The notes under the pieces are model-generated. The model was given only the letters and a program-made list of their open reading frames with translations, had not been told where the DNA came from and searched no databases. Positions 36,955 to 47,091 of a stretch of DNA of 64,000 nucleotides are shown here, one piece after another. Source of the stretch: an uncultured Bacteroidales bacterium (GTDB taxonomy: Bacteria; Bacteroidota; Bacteroidia; Bacteroidales; Muribaculaceae). The DNA lies in the NCBI GenBank assembly GCA_902776435.1, contig CACYQB010000001.1, positions 1 through 64,000 of the forward strand, in the 5' to 3' direction. The position numbers and the translations under genes are program-made. How positions within the stretch are numbered: position 1 is the first letter of the stretch; each line of letters starts with the position of its first letter.

Positions 36955-36984
36955 GGAGCGTCCCCTCGTGGGCCGCTCTTTTTT
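36955..36984 (+). terminator. rho-independent terminator
   Basis: 9-bp stem with one mismatch (36956-36964 with 36970-36978) followed by a T-run to 36984, 30 nt after the stop. Confidence 0.85.
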
Positions 36985-36998
36985 ACGCACATTGTGGT

Positions 36999-37131
36999 CT
37001 CACGCTAAGTCACCAAGCCGCTAAGTTTTATTGCTCGCAAGGGCTCGCAAGAAATCAAAAAAAAATTTTATTTAAATTTCTCGGCCGTTAGGCCGATTAA
37101 AAAACTTTGCGGCTTGGCGGCTTAGCGTGAG
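36999..37131. repeat. inverted-arm element without ORF (R5)
   Basis: 133 bp bounded by CTCACGCTAAGTCACCAAGC at the left and the complementary CTTGGCGGCTTAGCGTGAG at the right. The interior has GCTCGCAAGGGCTCGCAAG, an A/T core and the hairpin CGGCCGTTAGGCCG. TAAACTC heptamers follow to about 37195. Confidence 0.85.
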
Positions 37132-37273
37132 TTCCAAGGCATGTGGCAGCTTCTTTAAACATTAAACTGTAAACTCTAAACTGCGAGCGCAGCGAGCATG
37201 AGATAGGGTGGTGGTTTTTGGTAGGTTGGTGTGGGCGTTCTGTATTTTTTTATGAAAAAAAAATCGATTTTTC

Positions 37274-37304
37274 TTTGTCAGAACTAAAAATAGGATTATC
37301 TTTG
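37274..37304 (+). promoter_or_regulatory. promoter of the second cohesin-like protein
   Basis: TTTG (37274-37277) and TATCTTTG (37297-37304), spacer 19 nt; start codon 348 nt downstream. Confidence 0.6.
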
Positions 37305-37310
37305 CAACAC

Positions 37311-37651
37311 AAGATGAACCAGTAAGCATCGTCCTAAAGAATCTATTGTAGTCCGGATAATATGAAATGCAACCGTGAACTTGAGTTTTCGAGGCTGACC
37401 CGCAGGGCCAGTAGCGCTTGTTTTATCCCTGCATGTGAGATCGCTGGCGATGCGAACGCGACAACAATAGACCGTATTATTCGAACCTTATATAACATTA
37501 CCTTATTTATATGATTTATTATTACCTGACTCAAGTTTAGTTATTCCGGAACTCTTTGAAATCTTAATTTTACATTTCACTTATGCTTGCTTAAAAGAAC
37601 TGTTTTATTCACTAATAACTTTTATTAACATTTTAAAATTTTATTCAAATT
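37311..37651 (+). promoter_or_regulatory. long structured 5' leader of the paralogue
   Basis: A closing helix CGGATAATA/TATTATTCG (about 37354-37362 with 37476-37484) encloses a 6-bp GCAGGG/CCCTGC stem and a small ATCG/CGAT hairpin. The stretch at 37538-37571 (AGTTATTCCGGAACTCTTTG) matches the other leader at equal distance from the ATG, and both leaders end with TTTATTAACA before the start codon. A 63-codon minus-strand frame here is not considered a gene. Confidence 0.45.
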
Positions 37652-39805
37652 ATGAAGAAATTTTTATTTACTCTTGCAGCTCTCATGATGGCTGGTAGCG
37701 CATTCGCAACGAATGACTATTGCTACATTGAGGACTTCTACGTAACTGCCGACCAGCTCGGTCAAGAGATTGATGTGCCCTTGAAGGCTCACATCGAAGG
37801 CATTCTGAATGCATGGGATGTTACCATCAATTATCCCGAGGGTATTACTGGCGTTTGGGCAGAGGATGGTGAAGACATGGCTTTCACCTACTTCAATGCT
37901 AGAGGTGTAGAGAAGACTGGTGCCGGTACTTGGGCATGGAATGAGGACGAAGGTTTCACCCATGGTGTTGCTATCACTGGTGCTACCATCAAGTCTTACC
38001 AGAATGTTGATGGCGAGTGGGTTTACTCAGGTGCTCCCAAGTGGGAACCGGGTGAGTATGAAGAGGTTGCTATTCTGACTATCCTCATTGATCCTAGTTT
38101 CGACATCACCAAGCCCGTCAAATTCAACATCGTTTCTATTCCCGCTTGCGGTGAGGATGTTCGTCCCAACCACTCAACTGGTGAGACTGCTACCTATGAG
38201 GTAACCGTCAATCCCGAGGACACTCCCACTCCCGAGGCATTCCAGGCTAGTGGTACTATCACCTTCGCTGGCAACGTAGCTACTCTGCAGTACACCAGCA
38301 ACGATGCTGACGCTGTTGTTACCGTTACCGTTGGTGGTACTGCTGTAAACGTTACCTTCGTTGATGGCAAGGCTGAGGTTGTAATTCCTGAGACCGCAAC
38401 CGAACCCGGTACCTACACCGTTCCCGTTGTTATGACTATCGCTCCGGGTGCTGATGGTTCACACGTTGGTGAGGCTGTTCCCGTACAGGAGAACTACACC
38501 TACACCGTTGCTAAGCCCACCTTCGTAGCTAATCCCACCATCACCTTCGATGCTAATGGTGTTGCTACTCTGACCATGAACGCTAACGATCCCAACGCTA
38601 CCGCTGTTGTTACCGTTGACGGTGAGACTGCAAACGTTGCCTTCGAGAATGGCGTTGCTACCCTGCCTCTGACTCTGTCAACTGAGGTTGGTGATCACTC
38701 TATCGTTGTTGCTATGACCGTATCTCCCAGTGCAGACTATGAGGGTCAGCCCGCTAGCGCCACCGGTACCTACACCTACACTGTAGCTCCTAGCGTTGAT
38801 CCCGATGCTGCTGTTCCCGTTATCACCTTTACTCCCAACGAGAATGGTGTTCAGGTTAACATCGAGAACTACACCGAGTACACCATCAAGGTGAACGGTG
38901 TTCAGGTTGATCCCGCCCGCGCTCTGCCCTACCAGGTTAACCAGACCTATCAGCAGCAGGTTATCGACGTTTATGCTAAGAACGCTCCCGCTGGCTACAC
39001 TGCTAAGGATGCATCTGACTCTTACACTCTGACTGCTAAGGCTAACGAGGCTTCACAGCCCGCTACCCTGGGCACTCCTTACACCGATGCTAACAACCTG
39101 TACATCCCCGTTAATGGTAATGTACAGAGCATCCTCGTTGACGGTGCTCCCTACGCTCTCAATGCAGCTGGCGAACTCGTTCTGCCGCGCGCTGAGCAGC
39201 CTTGGACTCCCGAATCAATCGTAATCGTTACCAACGATAGCTCAACCGATCCTTATATTCCTTGTGATGATGCTACCGCTAACTTCGATGGCATCACCGT
39301 TCCCGCTTGGGTAACCGTTCCCGCTATCGACCTCGTTGAGGGTAACTCAAATGGTCACTGGGTAGACAGCTATGTTGATGATCAGGGCAACCCCGTTTGG
39401 GGCCACATGGAGTATGACGAGGAAGGTCACTGCATGAACGTAACCTTCTCGACTACCTATGAGGATGCTATTCTGTACTACCAGATCCTGGATGAGGATG
39501 GCAATATCTTGGCTGCTTACAGTGGTCAAACCGAGGATCAGTCTATTACTGTAACTCTCAATGAGAACGGTAAGTACACCGCTGTTGCTTGGGTTGTTCT
39601 TCCCAACGACGAGTCTCGCAGGAACGTCCGTGAATTCGAGATCGATGACATGACCAATGTTAACGAGCTCGTAAACGGCAAGACCGTTGCTAACGTACGC
39701 TACTTCAACGTAGCTGGTCAGGAGATGCAGGAGGCTAACGGCATGACCATCGTCGTTACCACCTACACCGACGGTACCACCAGCACCGTTAAGGTTATGA
39801 AGTAA
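37652..39805 (+). CDS. secreted multi-domain protein with cohesin-like domain and C-terminal sorting tag
   Basis: 717 residues, paralogue of the preceding gene. Signal peptide about 1-19; cohesin-like domain (about 22-190: DQLGQEIDVPLKAHIEGILN, APKWEPGEYEEVAILTILID, IPACGEDV). Then repeated beta-sandwich modules (about 197-390; each has a strand set such as TITFAGNVATLQYTSND and TITFDANGVATLTMNANDP), an Ig-like part, and a module near 560-660 (WGHMEYDEEGHCMNVTFSTT). The C-terminal tag (GKTVANVRYFNVAGQEMQEA then NGMTIVVTTY) is almost identical to that of the paralogue. Same extreme codon bias. The modules look like duplicated units, as in surface adhesins or scaffolds. Function unknown. Confidence 0.8.
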   Translation: MKKFLFTLAALMMAGSAFATNDYCYIEDFYVTADQLGQEIDVPLKAHIEGILNAWDVTINYPEGITGVWAEDGEDMAFTYFNARGVEKTGAGTWAWNEDEGFTHGVAITGATIKSYQNVDGEWVYSGAPKWEPGEYEEVAILTILIDPSFDITKPVKFNIVSIPACGEDVRPNHSTGETATYEVTVNPEDTPTPEAFQASGTITFAGNVATLQYTSNDADAVVTVTVGGTAVNVTFVDGKAEVVIPETATEPGTYTVPVVMTIAPGADGSHVGEAVPVQENYTYTVAKPTFVANPTITFDANGVATLTMNANDPNATAVVTVDGETANVAFENGVATLPLTLSTEVGDHSIVVAMTVSPSADYEGQPASATGTYTYTVAPSVDPDAAVPVITFTPNENGVQVNIENYTEYTIKVNGVQVDPARALPYQVNQTYQQQVIDVYAKNAPAGYTAKDASDSYTLTAKANEASQPATLGTPYTDANNLYIPVNGNVQSILVDGAPYALNAAGELVLPRAEQPWTPESIVIVTNDSSTDPYIPCDDATANFDGITVPAWVTVPAIDLVEGNSNGHWVDSYVDDQGNPVWGHMEYDEEGHCMNVTFSTTYEDAILYYQILDEDGNILAAYSGQTEDQSITVTLNENGKYTAVAWVVLPNDESRRNVREFEIDDMTNVNELVNGKTVANVRYFNVAGQEMQEANGMTIVVTTYTDGTTSTVKVMK

Positions 39806-39835
39806 TCCATCTCTGGATTAATTCCAACTAAACAA

Positions 39836-39866
39836 GGAGCGGCCCCTCACGGGCCGCTCTTTTTTT
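39836..39866 (+). terminator. rho-independent terminator
   Basis: Perfect 9-bp stem GAGCGGCCC/GGGCCGCTC (39837-39845 with 39851-39859) followed by seven T. It is nearly identical to the terminator of the paralogue. Confidence 0.9.
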
Positions 39867-39869
39867 ACG

Positions 39870-39990
39870 CACTTTTTCAAACAACAATAACTACTCTTTT
39901 GGGGCATCCGCATCCTTTTTATCAAACAACCGAAACAACATTGTTACAACACAAACAACTTTTTTTTGGGGGCATCCGCATCCTTTGTGT
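39870..39990. repeat. ACAAC-rich repeat with GGCATCCGC boxes
   Basis: Two units of (A/C)AAACAAC-rich sequence each followed by T-run and GGGGCATCCGCATCC. The same combination occurs at 34598-34675. Confidence 0.65.
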
Positions 39991-40230
39991 CTCACGCAAA
40001 GCCGCAAAGTCGCAAAGATTTTTAATCGGCCTTACGGCCGAGAAATTTAAATAAAAATTTTTTTTTGATTTCTTGCGAGCCCTTGCGAGCAATCATTTTA
40101 GGCTTTAGGTTTTAGGCATTAGGCTATGGGCTTTAGGGTATGCGGCACGCCCTTTAAACTTTAAACTCTCAACTTTAAACTGCGAGCACTGCGAGCATTA
40201 AATCTTAGCGGCTTTGCGGCTTTGCGTGAG
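39991..40230. repeat. inverted-arm element without ORF (R6)
   Basis: 240 bp bounded by CTCACGCAAAGCCGCAAAG and CTTTGCGGCTTTGCGTGAG. The interior holds the hairpin CGGCCTTACGGCCG, GCGAGCCCTTGCGAGC, TTTAGGC heptamers and TAAACTT/TAAACTC heptamers, i.e. all modules of the family in one copy. Confidence 0.88.
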
Positions 40231-40266
40231 GTCTAAGGGGTGCGGAAGCCCTAAATGCGCTGGTAG

Positions 40267-42532
<2,266 letters not shown>

Positions 42533-42545
42533 AAAACAGAAGAAA

Positions 42546-44630
42546 ATGGATAAGAACACTTTGATTGGAATGTTGCTGATGGGAGTCGTGATTTTCGGCT
42601 TCATGTGGCTGCAGCAGCCCAGTGAGGCCGAAATGGCCGAGCGTCAGCGACAGTTGGACTCGATCGCCGCGGTAGAGAAAGCCGAGGCGCAACGGGACAT
42701 CGCCGCCGGTGACGTGGACACCCTGAGCACCAGCGAACTCGCTCATCTGCAGAGCGTGCTCGAGAACATGCCCGCCGAGGGCGCAGTTATCAACAACGAG
42801 GGCGTAGTCCTCTCATTGCGGGACGGCAAGATCTCGGGTACGGTTTCCGTGGCCGACACTACCGTGCAGTGGGACGAAGTCACGTCCGCCACGAGCCAGA
42901 ATCCCGCGGTGCACAACCTCGCCGTGCAGGCGGTGCAGCGTGCACTCGACGTGTATGCCAAGAACGGCTCCTTTGCCGCCTCACTGACCGGCACCGAGGA
43001 ACTTGTCACCCTCGAGAACGACTCCCTCAAGGTGGAGTTGAGCACCAAGGGCGGCATTATCGCCCGCGCTACCCTCAAGGGCTACAAGACGTGGAAGACG
43101 CCTCAAGTGGTCCTGTTTGACAAGGGCGACAACGACTACAGCTTCACGCTGAGCAACAACACGCAGCGCTTCGAGACCAAGAACTTCTATTTCACCCCCA
43201 AGAAACTCAACGACAGCACCGTGGTGATGAACCTGGAGCTCGAGGGCGGCGCCCAGTGGGGACTGAAATACACCCTGGTTCCGGGAAGCTACATGGTGCG
43301 CATGGAGATGGTGCAGCAGCACATGACACGCATCATCCCGCTGAACATCAACCTCGTGGACCTGGACTGGCACCAGAAAATCTCGCGTCACGAGTTCGGC
43401 AAGCAGTTTGAGGAACGCAACAGCGGTATCTATTACAAGTTTGCCGGCAAGGGTGGTGATGTGAAATATACCAGCGAGGGCAGCAACGACGAGAAGGAAG
43501 TCAAGGAGAACCTCAAGTGGGTGAGCGCCAAGAATCAGTTCTTCTCAACTGTGCTCATCAGCGACAGCGTGATGAATTCGGCCAAGCTCAACAGCCAGGT
43601 CATCGACAAAGATTCAAAGGACTATGACACTTACCTGAAGGACGTCAATATCCACACGTTGGTGCCTTACTCGAGCGGTAAGGACGTGCCTGCGTCGTTC
43701 TACTTCTACATGGGCCCGAACCGCTACTACATGCTCTCGAGCTATGACAAGTTCTCGCCCAAAGAGGACCTGAAACTCACGCACCTCATCCCGCTAGGCT
43801 GGAAGTTCTTCCGCTGGATCAACACGGGTGTCATCATCCCCGTGTTCCACTGGCTGGGCAAGTTCATGACCAACTATGGCTTGATCATCCTTGTGCTGAC
43901 CATCCTCATCAAGCTCATCCTGGCTCCGCTCACCTTCAAGACCTATATCTCTCAGGCCAAGATGCGCATCCTGGCGCCTGATATCGCCAAGATCAACGAG
44001 AAGTATCCCAACCAGGAGGATGCCTTGAAGAAGCAGCAGAAGACGATGGAACTCTACCGTCAGGCGGGTGCCAACCCGATGGGCGGCTGTCTGCCCATGT
44101 TGCTGCAGATGCCCATCCTGATTGCGATGTTCACCTTCTTCCCCTCGTGCATCGAGTTGAGAGGTCAGTCGTTCCTGTGGGCCAAAGACTTGAGTGCTCC
44201 TGACAAGATTCTGGAGTGGAGTGGTAACATCCCCATCTTGTCGAGCCTGTTCGGTAACCACTTAAGCCTCTTCTGCTTGTTGATGACGGCGACCAATATC
44301 ATCTATACTTACTTGACCACCAAGTCGCAGCCGTCGTCGCAGTCGATGCCGGGTATGAAGTGGATGATGTACCTGATGCCGCTGATGTTCTTGTTCTTCT
44401 TCAACAACTACGCCTCGGGCTTGAGTTATTACTACTTCATCTTCACGCTGATTACGATCATCCAGACCTATTGCTGCCGATTCTTCGTCACCGAGGAGAA
44501 GGTGCGTGCGACCATGGCCGCCAACGCAGCCAAGCCTAAGAAGAAATCCAAGTGGATGCAGCGCCTGGAAGAAGCCCAGAAGCAGCAGCAGGCAATGCAA
44601 CGCTCTGCCGCTAAGCGCCAGAAGCGTTAG
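42546..44630 (+). CDS. yidC: membrane protein insertase YidC
   Basis: 694 residues. N-terminal membrane helix (TLIGMLLMGVVIFGFMWLQ), large periplasmic beta-sandwich (about 90-400), then the conserved insertase core (about 430-660) with the five-helix bundle: ITVLTILIKLILAPLTFKTY-type helix, IAKINEKYPNQEDALKKQQK coiled hairpin, GGCLPMLLQMPILIAMFTFF, and the last helices. A positively charged tail (KPKKKSKWMQRLEEAQKQQQ) may bind the ribosome. It inserts proteins into the inner membrane with or without Sec. In Bacteroides and Porphyromonas yidC usually follows pyrG directly. Its TAG stop is followed at once by heptamer repeat. Confidence 0.96.
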   Translation: MDKNTLIGMLLMGVVIFGFMWLQQPSEAEMAERQRQLDSIAAVEKAEAQRDIAAGDVDTLSTSELAHLQSVLENMPAEGAVINNEGVVLSLRDGKISGTVSVADTTVQWDEVTSATSQNPAVHNLAVQAVQRALDVYAKNGSFAASLTGTEELVTLENDSLKVELSTKGGIIARATLKGYKTWKTPQVVLFDKGDNDYSFTLSNNTQRFETKNFYFTPKKLNDSTVVMNLELEGGAQWGLKYTLVPGSYMVRMEMVQQHMTRIIPLNINLVDLDWHQKISRHEFGKQFEERNSGIYYKFAGKGGDVKYTSEGSNDEKEVKENLKWVSAKNQFFSTVLISDSVMNSAKLNSQVIDKDSKDYDTYLKDVNIHTLVPYSSGKDVPASFYFYMGPNRYYMLSSYDKFSPKEDLKLTHLIPLGWKFFRWINTGVIIPVFHWLGKFMTNYGLIILVLTILIKLILAPLTFKTYISQAKMRILAPDIAKINEKYPNQEDALKKQQKTMELYRQAGANPMGGCLPMLLQMPILIAMFTFFPSCIELRGQSFLWAKDLSAPDKILEWSGNIPILSSLFGNHLSLFCLLMTATNIIYTYLTTKSQPSSQSMPGMKWMMYLMPLMFLFFFNNYASGLSYYYFIFTLITIIQTYCCRFFVTEEKVRATMAANAAKPKKKSKWMQRLEEAQKQQQAMQRSAAKRQKR

Positions 44631-45190
44631 GCTTTAGGTTTTAGGTTTTAGGCTTTAGGGAAAACTGAATATGATAAAGTCGAGTGATTATCAAGATTTG
44701 AAGGTGTGGCAGAAGGCTATAGATCTGACCGTTGAGGTGTATGAGTTAGTCAAACTGCTGCCCCGTGATGAGCACTACGCTTTATCAGACCAAATGCGTC
44801 GAGCTGTCGTATCGATACCCTCAAATATCGCCGAAGGTCGAGGACGAGGAGGCAATAAGGAATTTGTTCATTATTTGCTGATGTCGCGAGGATCATTGTG
44901 GGAACTCTCAACGCAGTTGGTAATCTGCGAAAAACTACATTTCTTAGACTCATCGCAGACTTCTCATGCAAAGCAGATGATCACTGAAATAAGCAAAATG
45001 ATAAATGCTTTGGCTAATGCTTTCAGTGGAGGTAATGAGGCTGAAATTTAAAAAAAATGGTGAAAATTGGTATGATTTTTGCAACTTTTTTAAAGGAAGA
45101 GGAGTCTAACGATAAAACAATATGTAAAACTGCTGAAGGAAAAAGGCAATGGTAATCTTACCTAAAGCCTAAAACCTAAAGCCTAAAACC
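44628..45190. mobile_element. inverted heptamer-armed element carrying a four-helix-bundle gene
   Basis: Left arm 44628-44660 (TAGGCTTTAGGTTTTAGGTT then TTAGGCTTTAGGG) and right arm 45161-45190 (CCTAAAGCCTAAAACCTAAA then GCCTAAAACC) are complementary over about 30 nt. The ORF 44671-45051 lies between. The left arm begins inside the yidC stop codon and the right arm ends 5 nt before the next start codon. Confidence 0.75.
44671..45051 (+). CDS. four-helix-bundle protein (23S rRNA intervening-sequence protein family)
   Basis: 126 residues matching the TIGR02436-type pattern: DLKVWQKAIDLTVEVYELVK, QMRRAVVSIPSNIAEGRGRG, FVHYLLMSRGSLWELSTQL. These proteins were first found encoded in intervening sequences of 23S rRNA genes (for example in Leptospira and Coxiella) and later as isolated genes in many genomes; they bind nucleic acid weakly and have no assigned activity. 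Here the gene lies between complementary arms, which would give an RNA stem with the ORF in the loop, as in rRNA intervening sequences. Base composition is lower in G+C than the neighbours. Confidence 0.93.
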   Translation: MIKSSDYQDLKVWQKAIDLTVEVYELVKLLPRDEHYALSDQMRRAVVSIPSNIAEGRGRGGNKEFVHYLLMSRGSLWELSTQLVICEKLHFLDSSQTSHAKQMITEISKMINALANAFSGGNEAEI

Positions 45191-45195
45191 TTGAT

Positions 45196-45636
45196 ATGAC
45201 TATGTATATTCATCAGTGTCCCGAGTGCGGAAAGCAGTATAGCACTCAAGAGAAGGTTAATCGCGTGAAGTGCCCCTATTGCGGCGCAGAGACCAATGTA
45301 TCCTACAGCGATCAGCAACAGACCCAGTGGCAGCAGTTCGGCAACCAGGCCTCGAACGCCATCGATAGCGTTTTCAATAACGGCCCGTCGGGCAAGAGCC
45401 GCGGTATCGCCGGCCTGTTGGCCCTGTTCCTGGGCTGCGTGGGCCTGCACTATTTCTACCTCAACAAGACCAACGCTGGCGTTGTATTCCTCATTGCCAG
45501 CCTGCTGTCTTGCGGTGTCCTAGCCGTTGTCACCCAGATTGTGTCGATCATCCAGGCTGTGCTCTTCTTCACCTCGACTCAGGAGGAGTTTGAGCTCAAG
45601 TGGGTTAATACCCCCAATAACTTCCCGTTGTTCTAA
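45196..45636 (+). CDS. TM2-domain membrane protein with zinc ribbon
   Basis: 146 residues. N-terminal zinc ribbon (CPECGKQYSTQEKVNRVKCP followed by YCG; four Cys) and two C-terminal helices of the TM2 type (RGIAGLLALFLGCVGLHYFY then LNKTNAGVVFLIASLLSCGV). TM2 proteins of this size are common in Bacteroidales and of unknown role. First gene of a seven-gene envelope operon; the GH25 gene begins 14 nt after its stop. The start could also be the second ATG, at 45202. Confidence 0.85.
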   Translation: MTMYIHQCPECGKQYSTQEKVNRVKCPYCGAETNVSYSDQQQTQWQQFGNQASNAIDSVFNNGPSGKSRGIAGLLALFLGCVGLHYFYLNKTNAGVVFLIASLLSCGVLAVVTQIVSIIQAVLFFTSTQEEFELKWVNTPNNFPLF

Positions 45637-45650
45637 CACCCTGATTGCCT

Positions 45651-46424
45651 ATGGGTAAACGACAAGTGCCTACACGACCAGACTACATCAAGTGGCTGCT
45701 CCTGATTGGGGCGGCTGCACTTGTTGTGCTCATGGGTGCCTATGTCGTGTGGCACTATGTGTTACCCCACTCGGTGACCGTGGACCGCTACCGCTATCCC
45801 GTGGCGGGCATCGACATCTCCAAGCACAACGGCGAGATCGACTTTGACGCCGTGGCGGCCGACGATTACCAGTTTGTCTTCATCAAGGCCAGTGAGGGCA
45901 AGACTTACAGGGACGCCGCCTTTAACCACAATTACCAGCAAGCGCGTGACGCAGGCCTGAAAGTCGGCGCCTACCACTTCTTCCGCAAGAACCGCAGCGG
46001 TCAGGAGCAGGCCAGTAATTTCCTGGGTGCCGTCCAGGGCAAGGTTTTCGACCTGCCCCTGGTCATCGACCTGGAGGACGACTGGGGCAATGGCGCCACC
46101 ATCGACCGCGAGACAGCGCTGCACCGCGTCATGGATATGATTTCTATCCTCAAGCAGCATGGCTACCCGGTAATGATATACACCAACTTTGACGGCTATA
46201 AAAAGTATTACAAGGGTATGCTGGGCGATAACGACCTGTGGCTCTGCTCGTTTACCAGCCCCGACCTGTTGCCTAACGTGCCCCATTGCATCCAGCAGTT
46301 CAGCCACGAGGGCGAGGTCAATGGCGTGAAAGGCAAAGTGGACCTGAACGTGTATCGCGGCACCAAGAAGGAGTGGCAGCGCTATCTGGACGAGGTGGAA
46401 CAGCAACAGAAGTACAAACATTGA
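45651..46424 (+). CDS. GH25 family muramidase (lysozyme)
   Basis: 257 residues from the ATG at 45651 (a TTG 6 nt earlier is rejected). An N-terminal membrane anchor (IKWLLLIGAAALVVLMGAYV) is followed by a GH25 barrel: GIDISKHNGEIDFDAV (catalytic Asp), FVFIKASEGKTYRD, GAYHFFRKN and VIDLEDDWG (catalytic acid residues). It should cut the MurNAc-GlcNAc bond of peptidoglycan while tethered in the inner membrane facing the periplasm. Neighbouring genes encode envelope proteins, so a role in wall remodelling rather than defence is likely. Confidence 0.92.
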   Translation: MGKRQVPTRPDYIKWLLLIGAAALVVLMGAYVVWHYVLPHSVTVDRYRYPVAGIDISKHNGEIDFDAVAADDYQFVFIKASEGKTYRDAAFNHNYQQARDAGLKVGAYHFFRKNRSGQEQASNFLGAVQGKVFDLPLVIDLEDDWGNGATIDRETALHRVMDMISILKQHGYPVMIYTNFDGYKKYYKGMLGDNDLWLCSFTSPDLLPNVPHCIQQFSHEGEVNGVKGKVDLNVYRGTKKEWQRYLDEVEQQQKYKH

Positions 46425-46435
46425 TTATCTTGATA

Positions 46436-47044
46436 ATGAATATGAAAAGACTCATAGCCCCCCTAGCCGCGCTCCTGCTCCTACTCATGGCCGGCAGCGT
46501 GGATGCCAGCGCCACAGTTTATAACTGGAGCCGGTATGACTTGTCGTTTGAGACCCCCGATGACGGCTTTGTGCTCTATAACACGCCCACCCGCTTTGAA
46601 ATCCAGTGGGAAGACATGGTCATGACCGTGCAGCTGTATAGCCAGGACAAGGGCGACGAGAAGAAACTGCTCACCGAGAACCTGCAACGCAAGGCCCTGG
46701 GCTTCAATATGTATGACCTGCACAATGGCAAGTTGAAGGTCAAGGGTTTCAAGAAGACCTACAGCATCGACGGCACCATGCCCGACGGCTCGCGCGCCAT
46801 TATCGCCGACCTGGTGAGCAAGCACCAGAACCTCATTGTCGAGATTACCGTCAACTACCTGTATGGCAACCGCGAAATCGTGGAGGACATGATCAAGAGC
46901 TTTGCCGAGAACAAGACCAAGCAGCCCAACCACGAGCGCAAACGCCAAAAAGTGCAAACCAAGCAGAAGGCCGACAAAGAGAAGCGGGACAAGCAGCAAC
47001 AAGAGCAGCGTCCTGCCCGCAAGGAGAAACTCTATGACGCTTGA
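46436..47044 (+). CDS. exported protein of unknown function with basic tail
   Basis: 202 residues from the ATG at 46436 (ATG at 46442 also possible). Signal peptide (LIAPLAALLLLLMAGSVDA), a compact domain of about 130 residues (WSRYDLSFETPDDGFVLYN, YDLHNGKLKVKGFKKTYSI, ITVNYLYGNREIVEDMIKSF), then about 40 residues of Lys/Gln/Arg-rich sequence (KQKADKEKRDKQQQEQRPAR) that should be helical and could bind wall or nucleic acid polyanions. I do not recognise the family. It sits 11 nt after the GH25 gene. Confidence 0.78.
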   Translation: MNMKRLIAPLAALLLLLMAGSVDASATVYNWSRYDLSFETPDDGFVLYNTPTRFEIQWEDMVMTVQLYSQDKGDEKKLLTENLQRKALGFNMYDLHNGKLKVKGFKKTYSIDGTMPDGSRAIIADLVSKHQNLIVEITVNYLYGNREIVEDMIKSFAENKTKQPNHERKRQKVQTKQKADKEKRDKQQQEQRPARKEKLYDA

Positions 47045-47091
47045 GTCCCATCAGATAGAACTGAAGTTTAACCTCTAAAGAATACTGACCA

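Noticed and set aside
37343-37534. 63-codon minus-strand frame inside the leader of the second cohesin-like gene
   Set aside because: It lies antisense in a region better explained as a structured leader; no start signal or homology is visible.
36999-40230. The paralogue region as an integrated phage or plasmid
   Set aside because: No integrase, structural or replication genes are present; the repeats explain the mosaic look.
44628-44660. TTTAGGC arrays as telomere-like ends or CRISPR repeats
   Set aside because: They are short, degenerate, intergenic and scattered, with no spacers and no cas genes.
44671-45051. An actual 23S rRNA intervening sequence
   Set aside because: There is no rRNA sequence on either side; only the arrangement of stem arms and ORF is similar.
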